DNA of 64,000 bases from Hordeum vulgare subsp. vulgare (Eukaryota; Streptophyta; Magnoliopsida; Poales; Poaceae), in contig NC_058518.1 in assembly GCF_904849725.1 (NCBI RefSeq), positions 420,057,081 through 420,121,080 on the forward strand. The letters are read 5' to 3'. Of the stretch, positions 42,304 through 53,130 are shown one piece after another. Below the pieces are notes generated by a model, which saw only the letters and a program-made list of their open reading frames with translations, was not told the DNA's origin and did no database searches. The first letter of the stretch is position 1; each line of letters begins with the position of its first letter. The position numbers were made by a program, and so were the translations under genes.

Positions 42304-45104
42304 CTAAGTCACCTCAGTGGGGATATGTATCTCCCCAACAAGAAAATCATACTTCATCTTGACACGAGGAATAGGGCATTCAATGCTCCCAATAAGAATC
42401 GATGAAGTTTTTTCGATAGCATTGATGCAATGTACTTGATATCGTTTCTTCGGAAAGTGCACTGTATGCTCATTACCGTTGACATGGAAAGTGACATTGC
42501 CTTTGTTGCAATCTATAACAGCCCCTACATTGTTTAAAAAGGGTCCTCTGAGGATGACAGCCATGGCATCGTTCTCGGGAATATCCAAGATAACAAAGTC
42601 TGTTAAGATAGTGGTGTTAGCAACCACAATAGACACATCCTCGCAAATGCCGATAGGGAAAGGAGTTGATTTGTCAGCCATTGGCAGAGAAATTTCAGTG
42701 GGTGTCAACTTAAACAGTTCAAGTCTACGATAAAGAGAAAGCGACATAACACTAACACCGGCTCCAAGGTCACATAAGGCAGTTCTTACGTAGTTTCCTT
42801 TAATGGAGCAAGGTATAGTGGGCACTCCGGGATCACCAAGATCTGATATATTCCATTTATTAGTCACGATATCTTTCATGTACTTGGCATATGGAGACAT
42901 TTTGAGCATATCAATTAACCGCATCTGCAGAAAGACGGGTCTTATCATCTCAACGAAGCGCTCAAAATCCTCATCATCCTTTTTCTTGGATGGCTTAGGA
43001 GGAAAGGGCATGGTCTCTGAACCCATGGCTCCCTTTCTTTACCATGCTTCCTAGCAGCGAAGTCATTCTTATCGTATCTCTTAGGTTGTGGGTTATCAGG
43101 ATTAACCGTAGGTTCAATCTCCACATCCTTATCATTGCTAGGTTGAGCCTCATTATGAACATCGCTGTCCATATTGTCACCAGGTTCATGTTCATCACCA
43201 GATTGTGTTTCTGCATCAGACGCAGAAATATCATTTGGTTCTTCAGGTGTGACAGTATTTGGTGAACTGACATGTAGGTTTCTATCATCCTTCTTCTTAG
43301 GATGACTGGGTGTATCAACATTAATTCCTTGAGAATCTTGATCAATTATCTTAGGATGGCCTTCAGGATACAAAGGTTCCTGAGTTATTTTGCCTCCTCT
43401 AGTAATGACTCTGACATAGTTGTCATTTAATTCATTGAGCAAGTCATTCTGAGCTTTAAGTACTTGTTCTACCTGAGTAGTAATCATAGAGGCATGTTTA
43501 CTCAGAAGCTTCAGATCATTGACATTTCTGTCTACACAAGCACTTAAATGACTAAGCATACGAGTATTTTGTTCCAAATGTATGCTAACATAATCATTGA
43601 AACTCTGTTGTTTGGCAAGAAAGTTGTCAAATTCATCAAAGCATAGGCTAGCAGGTTTGTCAAAAGGAATATCACTCTCATCAAACCTACGCAGAGAATT
43701 CACTTCTACTACTTGTATCGGGTTATCGAGACCATGGATCTCTTCGATAGGTGGTATATTTTTGACATCTTCAGATCTAATGCCTTTCTCTTGCATAGAT
43801 TTCTTGGCTTCTTGCATATCTTCGGGACTGAGGAATAGAATACCTCTTTTCTTAGGAGTTGGCTTAGGAGGTAGTTCGGGAATAGTCCAAGCATTATCGT
43901 TGATCAAGATGTTATTTAGTAGAATCTCAGCTTGTTCTATAGTTCGTTCCCTAAAAACACAACCGGCACAACTATATAGGTGGTCTCTAGAAGCATCGGT
44001 AAGTCCGTTATAGAAGATATCAAGTATCTCGTTCTTCTTAAGAGGGTGATCAGGCAAAGCATTCTATAGCTGGATGAGCCTCCCCCAAGCTTGTGGGAGA
44101 CTCTGTTCTTTGAGTTGAGCAAAGTTGTATATTTCCTGCAAGGCAGCTTGCTTCTTATGGGCAGGGAACTATTTCTCACAGAAGTAATAGACCATATCCT
44201 AGGGACTACTCACACATCCAGGAGCAAGAGAAGTGAACCAGGCTTTAGCGTCATCCTTTAGAGAGAAAGGAAACAACTTAAGGATATAGTAGTAGCGTAT
44301 CTTCTCCTCACTAGTGAAAAGGGTGGCTATATCGTGTAGTTTGGTAAGATGGGCTATGACCGTCTCAGACTCATAACCGTGGAAAGGATCAGATTCGACT
44401 AGAGAGATTATCTCAAGGTCGACAGAGAATTCATAATCCTTATCGGTGATAAAGATAGGTGAAGTGGCAAACTTCTGGTCGTGTTTCATCCTAGCTTTCA
44501 GAGATTTTTCCTTCCACTTGAGAAGTAATTTCTCAGCGTCATAGGCATCCTTACAAGCAAGAAAATCCTCAGCTATCTCTCCCTCCATAACATAACCCTC
44601 AGGTATATCAGGCAATTCATATCTAGGAGAGCTAGATCTAGCAGGAGCAAAAGCAGGTTCTATCTCAATAGTATCGGCAGTTTCAGAAGCATCACAAGCA
44701 TTGGCAGTAACTCTAGCAATATGAGCATCAAGGAATACCCCTAGTGGCATATCATGCAAAGTAGTATTTCTAGCAGTATCAAGCATAGCATCATCAGGAA
44801 AAATAGCATCTCTAGCATCATCAGGCAAAGCAGTATCAAGCATAGCATCATCAGGCATAGCATCTCTAGTAGTATCACGCATAGCATCTCTAGAAGTATC
44901 AGGCATAGCATCTCTAGCAGTATCAGGCATAGCATCATAAGCATCATCTAGCACAGGCGACATATCAAGATTTCTAGCAGGAGGTGGTGTCGCAAACTTA
45001 CTCATAACTGAAGGTGAATCAAGTGCAGAGCTAGATGGCAGTTCCTTACCTCCCCTCGTAGTTGAGGTCAAGACTTTGGTTCTAAGATCTTTCAGATTCT
45101 TCAT
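42304..45104 (-). pseudogene. Gypsy gag-protease with stops and a frameshift
   Basis: The first frame (45104-44199) begins MKNLKDLRTK, has a repeat-rich N-terminal region, then the gag core KLFPFSLKDDAKAWFTSL. Three in-frame TAG codons follow (44201-44199, about 44170 and about 44066); two fit CAG changed to TAG. The same frame goes on to 42945 with DHPLKKNEILDIFYNGL and KRGILFLSPEDMQEAK. A frameshift near 43010 leads to the protease frame (43026-42304), with the active site ALCDLGAGVSVMSLSLYRRL and the flap-side VILRGPFLNNVGAVIDC. Gag packs the RNA and the protease processes it; this copy cannot make either whole. Confidence 0.85.
44740..44950 (-). repeat. Degenerate ~30-bp coding repeat in gag
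   Basis: Several tandem copies of a unit encoding (R)DAMPDTA/S or DDAMLDTA lie in the N-terminal part of gag. On the plus strand the unit reads GCATCTCTAGCAGTATCAGG. Units differ by small substitutions and by loss of 9-12 bases. Confidence 0.8.
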
Positions 45105-45179
45105 AGTGATCAGCAGATATAAATCCCAAGTGACTCAGAGAATATAGCAATCCCTTCCCTGACAACGGCGCCAAAAAAA

Positions 45180-48100
45180 TGCTGCTAGCAGTCCCCGGCA
45201 GCGGCACTAGACAAATGCTGTTGACGTGCAACTCCTGACTTGATGCCTCCACGGCAACAGAGCCAGAAAAGAACTCCTCCCAGTTGCTCAACAATTAGCA
45301 ATTGTCTTGCAATGGCCCACCAATGCGTGGGTTCGCGGCAGTTTTCGAGGGTAGAGTATTCAACCCAAATTTGTTGGTTCGCTCGACGGGAAGTGAAAGA
45401 ATATTCTCAAGTATTAGTAGCTGAATGTGTCAGATTCAACCACACCTGAAAGATTAGTATCTGCAAGCAAAGTATCAGCAGCAAAGTAGTATGATAACAA
45501 CAGTGCTAGAAACGATCTGCTGACGGCAGACTATTCCTAACGGTTGTATCAATGGCGCCAGAAGTTGCCCGTGGACGGGAAAAAGTCTTTTCCCGGCAAC
45601 GTCGCGAGAAAACGTATTGTAGCAGGTAGCAGGAGTGTAACGAGTAATAAAAGTGGCAAGGAACAGCAGTAGTGACGACAGTAGCAAGTAGCAACAGTAG
45701 CAAGTAATAGCGGTAGCAAGTAGCAGCACAACAAAGCAAGTAACGGCAACAACAACAGTAGTAACAGCAGCAGAGCAAAACAAGTAACAACAGCAGTGGG
45801 ACAAACTCATAGGCAATGGGTCGGTGATTTGTCAGATGATATTCATCATGCAACAGTTAGAACACGGAGAGATATTTGGCTAGCTCCCGTTCGTCAATGT
45901 GATGTAGGCATGCATTCCGTGTGTCATCATACGTGCTTAGGGAAAAGAACTTGCATGACATCTATTGTCCATCCCTCCCGTGGCAGCGGGGTCCAAAAGG
46001 ATACTACGGGATATTAAGGTTCTCCTTTTAATAAAGAACCGGAACAACACATTAGCACTTGGTGAACACATGAACTCCTCAAACTATGGTCATCACCGGG
46101 AGTGGATCCGGTTATTGTCACTCTGGGGTTACCAGATCATAACACATAGTAGGTAACTACAACTTGCAAGATCGGTTCTAAAACGCACATATATTGGTGA
46201 CAACATAATAATTTCAGATCTGAAATCATGGCACTCGGGCCCTAGTGACAAGCATTAAGCATGGCAAAGTAGTAGCAACATCAATCTCAGAACATAGTGG
46301 ATACTAGGGATCAATCCCCGTCAAAACTAACTAGATTACTGTTGGAATTATGCCCTAGAGGATTTAATAAATATAGTTATTATTATAATTCCTGTATCAA
46401 GATAATCATTTATTATCCATGCTATAATTGTATTGAATGAAGACTCATTTACATGTGTGGATACATAGACAAAACACCATCCCTAGCAAGCCTCTAGTTG
46501 GCTAGCCAGTTGATCAAAGATAGTCAGTGTCTTCTGATTATGAACAAAGTGTTGTTGCTTGATAACTGGATCACGTTATTAGGAGAATCACGTGATGGAC
46601 TAGACCCAAACTAATAGACGTAGCATGTTGATCGTGTCATTTTGTTGCTACTGTTTTCTGCGTGTCAAGTATTTATTCCTATGACCATGAGATCATATAA
46701 CTCACTGACACCGGAGGAATGCTTTGTGTGTATAAAACGTCGCAACGTAACTGGGTGACTATAAAGATGCTCTACAGGTATCTCCGAAGGTGTTAGTTGA
46801 GTTAGTATGGATCAAGACTGGGATTTGTCACTCCGTGTGACAGAGAGGTATCTCGGGGCCCACTCGGTAATACAACATCACACACAAGCCTTACAAGCAA
46901 TGTGACTTAGTGTAAGTTGCGGGATCTTGTATTACAGAACGAGTAAAGAGACTTGCCAGTAAACGGGATTGAAATAGGTATGCGGATACTGACGATCGAA
47001 TCTCGGGCAAGTAACATACCGAAGGACAAAGGGAATGACATACGGGATTATATGAATCCTTGGCGCTGAGGTTCAAACGATAAGATCTTCGTAGAATATG
47101 TAGGATCCAATATGGGCATCCAGGTCCCGCTATTGGATATTGACCGAGGAGTCTCTCGGGTCATGTCTACATAGTTCTCGAACCCGCAGGGTCTGCACAC
47201 TTAAGGTTCGACGTTGTTTTATGCGTATTTGAGTCATATGGTTGGTTACGGAATGTTGTTCGGAGTCCCGGATGAGATCACGGACGTCACGAGGGTTTTC
47301 GGAATGGTCCGGAAACGAAGATTGATATATAGGATGACCTCATTTGATTACCGGAAGGTTTTCGGAGTTACCGGGAATGTACCGGGAATGACGAATGGGT
47401 TCCGGGAGTTCACCGGGGGGAGGGGGGGCAACCCACCCTGGGGAAGCCCATAGGCCTTGAGGGTGGCACACCAGCCCTTAGTGGGCTGGTGGGACAGCCC
47501 AAGAGGGCCCTATGCGCCTAGAGAAGAAAATCAAGGAGAAAAGAAAAAAAAGGGGAGGTGGGAAGGGAAGGAAGGACTCCCTCCCACCAAACCAAGTCCA
47601 ACTCGGTTTGGGGGGGGGACCTTCCCCCTTGGACTCGGCCGACCCCCTTGGGGCTCCTTGAGCCCCAAGGCAAGGTCCCCTCCCTCCCACCTATATATAC
47701 GGAGGTTTTAGGGCTGATTTGAGACGACTTTTCCACGGCAGCCCGACCACATACCTCCACGGTTTTTCCTCTAGATCGCGTTTCTGCGGAGCTCGGGCGG
47801 AGCCCTGCTGAGACAAGGTCATCACCAACCTCCGGAGCGCCGTCACGCTGCCGGAGAACTCTTCTACCTCTCCGTCTCTCTTGCTGGATCAAGAAGGCCG
47901 AGATCATCGTCGAGCTGTACGTGTGCTGAACGCGGAGGTGCCGTCCGTTCGGTACTAGATCGTGGGATTGATCGCGGGATTGTTCGCGGGGCGGATCGAG
48001 GGACGTGAGGATGTTCCACTACATCAACCGCGTTCACTAACACTTCTGTTGTACGGTCGACAAGGGTACGTAGATCACTCATCCCCTCTCGTAGATGGAC

Positions 48101-48752
48101 ATCACCATGATAGGTCTTCGTGCACGTAGGAAAATTTTTGTTTCCCATGCGACGTTCCCCAACAATTACATGATAGACTCATCCTACTCATCACCGCCCA
48201 GCGAGCCTACGAATAGATTACTCACGAACGATGAAGATCTTCATGGAATTGGAGAGGGAAGAAGGTTGATGATGACGATGGCGACGATTTCCCCTCTCCG
48301 GAGCCCAAAACGGACTCCAGATCTGCCCTCCAGATGAAGAACAGGATGTGGCGGCGCCTCCGTATCGCAAACGCGATGAAATCTTCTCTCTCTATTTTTT
48401 CTGGGACGAAAGGGAATAAATAACGCTGAGTTTGGGGGCGGCAGAGCCACGTGGGCCCCACAAGCTTGGTAGCCGCCACCGGGGGGGGGGGGGGGGGGGG
48501 CTACAGGGCTTGTGGCCCACTGGCCCATCCCCTCCGGTGGATCTTTGCGCAGGTATTTTTCATATTTTCCAGAAATATTCTCCGTAAATTTTCAGGACGT
48601 TCCGAGAACTTTCATTTCTGCACAAAAACAACACCATGGCAATTCTGCTGAAAACAGCGTTAGTCCGGGTTAGTTCCATTCAAATCATGCAAATTAGAGT
48701 CCAAAACAACGGCAAAAGAGTTTGGAAAAGTAGATACGATGGAGACGTATCA
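45180..48752 (-). repeat. 5' LTR of the gag-protease gypsy element, split by a solo LTR
   Basis: Minus-strand ends TGATACGTCTCC (48752) and ...GCAGCA (45180). After removing the inserted solo LTR (46340-48164 plus one ATTAC) about 1.74 kb remains. It contains GTAGCAAGTAGCAACAG-type triplet-rich sequence at 45640-45790 and an ~18-G run at 48481-48500. Confidence 0.75.
46340..48164 (+). mobile_element. BARE/WIS-type solo LTR with ATTAC target duplication
   Basis: 1825 bp, TGTTGGAATTATGCCC...GTTCCCCAACA, with ATTAC directly before (46335-46339) and after (48165-48169). No primer-binding site or internal DNA is present, so the two LTRs of a former full element recombined into one. It lies inside the LTR of the gag-protease gypsy element and is therefore younger than that insertion. 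Confidence 0.95.
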
Positions 48753-49228
48753 CTCCCCTACTTATTTTATTTTTTTGTGTATTTTAATTCCTGTGTGATG
48801 TTATTCCATATTTGGAATATGTCCATATATGGACATTTCCATATTTGGCAGATTCCAATTGGGGACTCATTTGACATATAAGTGGAGTTGGATTCTAGGT
48901 CATTTTCCTTCTCAATTTTGTGGCAGTTTTCTCCATAGTAATATACAGGTGTGATATATGATTTTGGGGTAGAAAAACCCAGTGAATCCATTGATGGGGT
49001 TAGATTTCACTTTGGTGCAAGTTTGCAAAACTGCTATTTTGTGATGATGTGGCATTTTGTGATGATGCTTGGTGGAATTACATGATTTCTTGGTATATTC
49101 CTCCTAGAAATTTATGCCCAATCCAGTGGCATCGTTGGAATGCAAAGTGTATGCCCATAGCCTCTCGTATATTGCTGGTTTGCCTCCGTTGCCTTCCGTA
49201 TCTTGTTTTCTGGATTCCGAGAGTTCCG
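48753..49228 (+). other. Sequence between the nested block and the resumed Tekay-type LTR
   Basis: AT-rich, non-coding. It includes a palindromic phrase (ATGTCCATATATGGACAT, about 48828-48845) in CATATTTGG-rich sequence. It has no match in the truncated 3' LTR, where the corresponding stretch holds a tRNA-like insertion, so I cannot say whether it is LTR or a further insertion. Confidence 0.4.
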
Positions 49229-51212
49229 TAACTCGGTTCGCGACGTTCTTTATATGTTTTTGCACCGTTTTCTCGTGATGCATCCATTTCTGCCATGTTC
49301 ATGCATGTATAAATAAGTTAACTTGAAGTTCTGTCCAGAATGCTAATAACTTAATAAGTGCATGAAAAGATGACTAGCGTAGCAATGCCATGTTTCTTTC
49401 ATGCCACACACATGCATCATATTGTTTGTAGCATTGTTACTTTCTGGTGTTTATTGGATGCATATTTATTTTGGGTAGCAATGAGCGCGAGGATACCGTT
49501 GAGTACGTTTAGGAAGAGCAAGAGCAGTTCCAGTCAAAAGACCCAACAAAGCAAGATGATTGTGACCTTGATACCATTTCTAGTTTTGTTATGCCTAGAT
49601 GAATCGTTTCCATCGTTACTTACTGCTGCCTACCACCTGAATATTAAGCCTCCATACATTGCCATGAAAACATCTAACCCTTCACCTCCTAGCAAATATT
49701 GTTTGGCTAAGTTAGTGCTTGCTCAACCATCTTATAGCATTGCTATTTGTAGGTGCAAGCTGACCATGTGATAACATGGGAAATTTGATTATCATCTTAT
49801 TTAATGCTATTTAATTAATGCACCTATATACTTGGTAAAAGGCGGAAGGCCTGGCCTATTGCTAGGTGGTTTGTTCCGCTTTTTCGCCTTAGCTTCGGCA
49901 ACTAGTGTTTTATTCCATAATTGAGCGCTCCTAACACGCTCGGGGTTGTTGTGGGGACCCCTTAATAAATCGTTCATTCTAAGGCTTGTCTGGCAAGACC
50001 CAACTTTGATACTATATTTGCTAACAACTTAGTAGTTAAAAAGCATAGGGAATAGCTACCCCGAGGAAATTTAATCAACCCCCGGGCCAGTGCTCCTCAT
50101 GAGTGTTTGTATAAACTAGAGCCACTTGCGGGGGCCACCCGGGGAAACTCGGGGGATTTCTATCCGGCCACTATACGTAGTACCCATCTGTCGTGTCGTG
50201 AGAACAAGATACGCGGCTCTTATCGGGTTCGTCGACACGTCGGGTGGTCTTGCTGGACTTGTTCTTACCTTAGCGATATATCATGTGTGTCGGGATTCCG
50301 GTGAGACTTTGGGTTATCTCAGAGTTGAAGTTTTCCACTAAGGAATCCGAGGAGATCACAAGTTTGGTGATCGAGGCTTTCTATGCAGCTTGTGGTAATT
50401 TGTGATGGATTAGTTGGAGCACACCTGCAGGGTTAAATCTTTGAGAAAGCCGTGCCCGCGGTTATGTGGCAAACATGGAAACTTTGTTTAACATACAATT
50501 CTAGATAACTTGAAATAATTTAATTAAAACCTGCCAACTATGTGCATAACTGTGACTGTTTCCTTCAGGGCTCCTTCTTTGATCGAGAACATGGTGGGGT
50601 TATGACTGATGTAAGTAGGTGTTCAGGATCATTTAGTGATTATTCTTAGATCACGACCGTCAAGCGTAGACCACACAAATTACTTCATGTTCTCCTAAGT
50701 TAGCCACCATAAATGCTTAGTGCTGCTGCAAACTCAAATACATACCCCATCCTCACCTAATAACTTAGTTAGACTCACATCATGGTCACGAGATTGCTGA
50801 GTCCTTGTGGCTCACAGATTACTACAACCACCCCATAGGTACAGGTGCAACAGATCCAGATGCTTTCGATGCTACTCAGCTGGAATGGGAGTTCGACGAG
50901 AGCAATGGTCATATGTACGTGAGGTATCCGGGTGACTAGAGGACCATGGTCGTATCCTGGGCCGAGCGAGGCGGGAACATTGCTATTTTGCTGTTTATCT
51001 TGTCCGTAGTCGGGCCCTGCCTTAGAAATGCTTGAATAAATGTTGAGTGGATTTGTAACTTAATTTGTGGCGAGTGTAAGCAAACTCATATACTCATCTC
51101 TTGTTGTATGTAATGCAATGTTTACCGTTCTTGCGAAACGCTTAGATGCGCCCCTTTCCCCTTTTGAGGCCTCACCCCCAAATAAGGAAAGAGTCATATC
51201 TTTGACGTTACA
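49229..51212 (+). repeat. 5' LTR of the Tekay-type element, second part
   Basis: 49229-49510 matches 58137-58411 (for example GCATCCATTTCTGCCATGTTC and CATGCCACACACATGCATC). The rest, to ...TTTGACGTTACA, has no partner because the 3' LTR is cut. A primer-binding-like TCGGTAATCAGAGCC follows at once. Confidence 0.6.
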
Positions 51213-52071
51213 AGTCGGTAATCAGAGCCTTACAACCATAGGAGCCTTTGGTTTATCATACTTGGCCGAGTCGAGTCTAGTAAAACTGTTTTGAGTCTTA
51301 GTTATATCAGAGAGTAGGTTTTTTTACTCCTCTTCCCTGCTCTCGCGAGGTTCGCGACTTAGGAATTTTAATTCTACTCCTCTTCTCGCTCAATTTTTTT
51401 TAGGATCACAAGGATATTTCGAAATCTATATGATACTGATGTGACAGAGCTTTGTCTTGGTGCCTCCTGTCTGACTTGATTTCGTTCGGGGAGTTGAGCT
51501 CCACGGGATTCTCGTGCACATCGTTATCATTCAGATTTTTTATTATCTCAGAACGGAGGATGTTCGAAATTGCTTCAATACTAGTAGTGGCGAGAGGAGT
51601 CCGGCATCCCTAGTACTGGTGGAGAGAGTTCAGATGTACTGCCATTCTTAGTATTGTTGTGTTTTCGAGGGTCCAAAATAGATGAATTTGCGGATCTTAT
51701 CGCTTGTGTTTTGAAAATTTGCAGGAAAGGTGTAGTTGATTACACTGAGTACGTTCCCGGACCTGCAACTGGATTGCACAATCAAGAAAGTTTTCAGAAG
51801 TTCTTAGGTGGGAATTCCATTAGTCTACTAGAAAATTCTTTCATCAGATGTATGTTGGGTTATACATTTGTTCCGAGCAGTTATAGCTCATATTTGACAA
51901 TTGCAAGTGGCTTTTGAATCAGATGTTGTCGACAATAATTTTGTGGAAGCATTCTTACTAATCCTAGTTCGAGTGCAATTGCTAAGAATTCACATTGAGA
52001 TATTTCTATCCTTTGATTCAGCTTCATCAATAAACTTTCATCTGTGGTCTAATGTTGTTGTCTGTCTCCAG
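51213..52071 (+). other. Leader of the Tekay-type element
   Basis: Non-coding leader between the primer-binding site and the gag ATG at 52072. The short frames here show no domain. Confidence 0.5.
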
Positions 52072-53130
52072 GATGGCTCCAGCAACTCGCCAGAACCCGG
52101 GTCATGAGGGTGAGCAGTCAAACCCTCCACCACCCACTCCGCCACTGCCTCCTCCTCAAGAGGCATGGCAAGCTTTGATGGCTGCGACCAATGCAAACAC
52201 TCAAATGCTGCTTGAGATGATGCAAGAAAGGAACCAAGGCCAGTAGGGGAATTTCAACAATGGGAGCAGTTTGCAACTCTGAATCAATATCTAGCAAATC
52301 ATCCCAAGTCCTTCACTTCTTGTGAGCAGCCGTTTGATGCGGATGACTGGTTGTGTGACATGAAAAAACACTTTGAGTGCAATAATGTCAGGTCCGAGGA
52401 CTATGTCACGTTTGCGACTTTCCAGCTGAAGGGCGAGACAGTAGAATGGTAGCAACCACTGAAGAATTCCAGAGGTGATAGAGTTATCAATTGGGATGAT
52501 ATCTACCGTGATTTCAGGGCTCATCGCATTCCAGCGAGGTTTGTGGAAGGCATGCATGAGAAGTTCAGGCGCTTGAAGCAAGGGAATTCATCAGTGTATG
52601 ATTACAATGTTCAGTTCCAGAACCTTGCACGATATGCCAAGCAAGATGTTCCAGATCAGAAGAGCAAGATTTATCAGTTTCGTGGTGGTCTCAAAGAAGA
52701 TTTGCAGATGTCCCTTGCCTTGCACGATCCTACTGAGTTCGACCAGTTCTACAACTTGGCTCTCAAAGCTGAGTCAGCTTTGCTCAAGGTGGAAAACTCA
52801 AGGAAGCGTTTCAGGGACTCTAGTTCTTCCTCATCCTTTTCTCAGATTGTTCCGAAGGAGTAGAGATACTTGGTTCATCCTCCTCCTCGTTAGCCTCAGT
52901 AGTTCAAGCTGACTGGTGGTCGTGGTTCTTCCCACCCACCCAACCCAGCTTTTCAGCAAAAGTTTTAGCAGCCAAAGTCAGGAGCTCCTCGAGCTCAATT
53001 CCGTTCGCTATCAGAGGTTACTTGTCACGGGTGTGGTCAGAAGGGTCATTACTCAAACAAGTGTACCAGCCAGCAGCATCTTCCGCCTCCTCCTCCAATC
53101 AGGGCTCCAGGCAATGCGATGGTGAAGCAT
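52072..53130 (+). pseudogene. Tekay-type gag with several stop codons
   Basis: The frame starts MAPATRQNPGHEG and carries the retrotransposon gag core (FECNNVRSEDYVTFATFQLK, RFVEGMHEKFRRLKQG, VYDYNVQFQNLARYA). The CCHC knuckle CHGCGQKGHYSNKC near 53028-53070 is intact. In-frame stops: 52244 TAG, 52450 TAG, 52861 TAG, 52891 TAG, 52900 TAG, 52966 TAG. In this family tryptophan (52450) or glutamine (most others) is expected at these positions. Confidence 0.85.

Larger units (their letters stand above)
41908..48752 (-). mobile_element. Gag-protease-only gypsy element (Sabrina/WHAM-like)
   Basis: On the minus strand: 5' LTR starting TGATACGTCTCCATCG at 48752 and ending ...GCAGCA at 45180, primer-binding site TGGCGCCGTTGTCAGGG at about 45172-45156, gag, and a protease frame ending at 42304. 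Non-coding sequence then runs to 41908, where the BARE-type LTR cuts it. No reverse transcriptase or integrase follows the protease, which fits the non-autonomous Sabrina-type elements of Triticeae. The 3' LTR is lost, or is represented only by a diverged fragment. Confidence 0.75.

Noticed and set aside
45640..45790. Possible CRISPR-like or satellite array (GTAGCAAGTAGCAACAG repeats)
   Set aside because: A plant nuclear LTR with irregular triplet-rich sequence; no repeat-spacer regularity.
45549..45853. Leucine/cysteine-rich minus-strand frames that look like membrane proteins
   Set aside because: They translate GTAGCAA-type triplet repeats in a gypsy LTR; three frames give equally hydrophobic junk.
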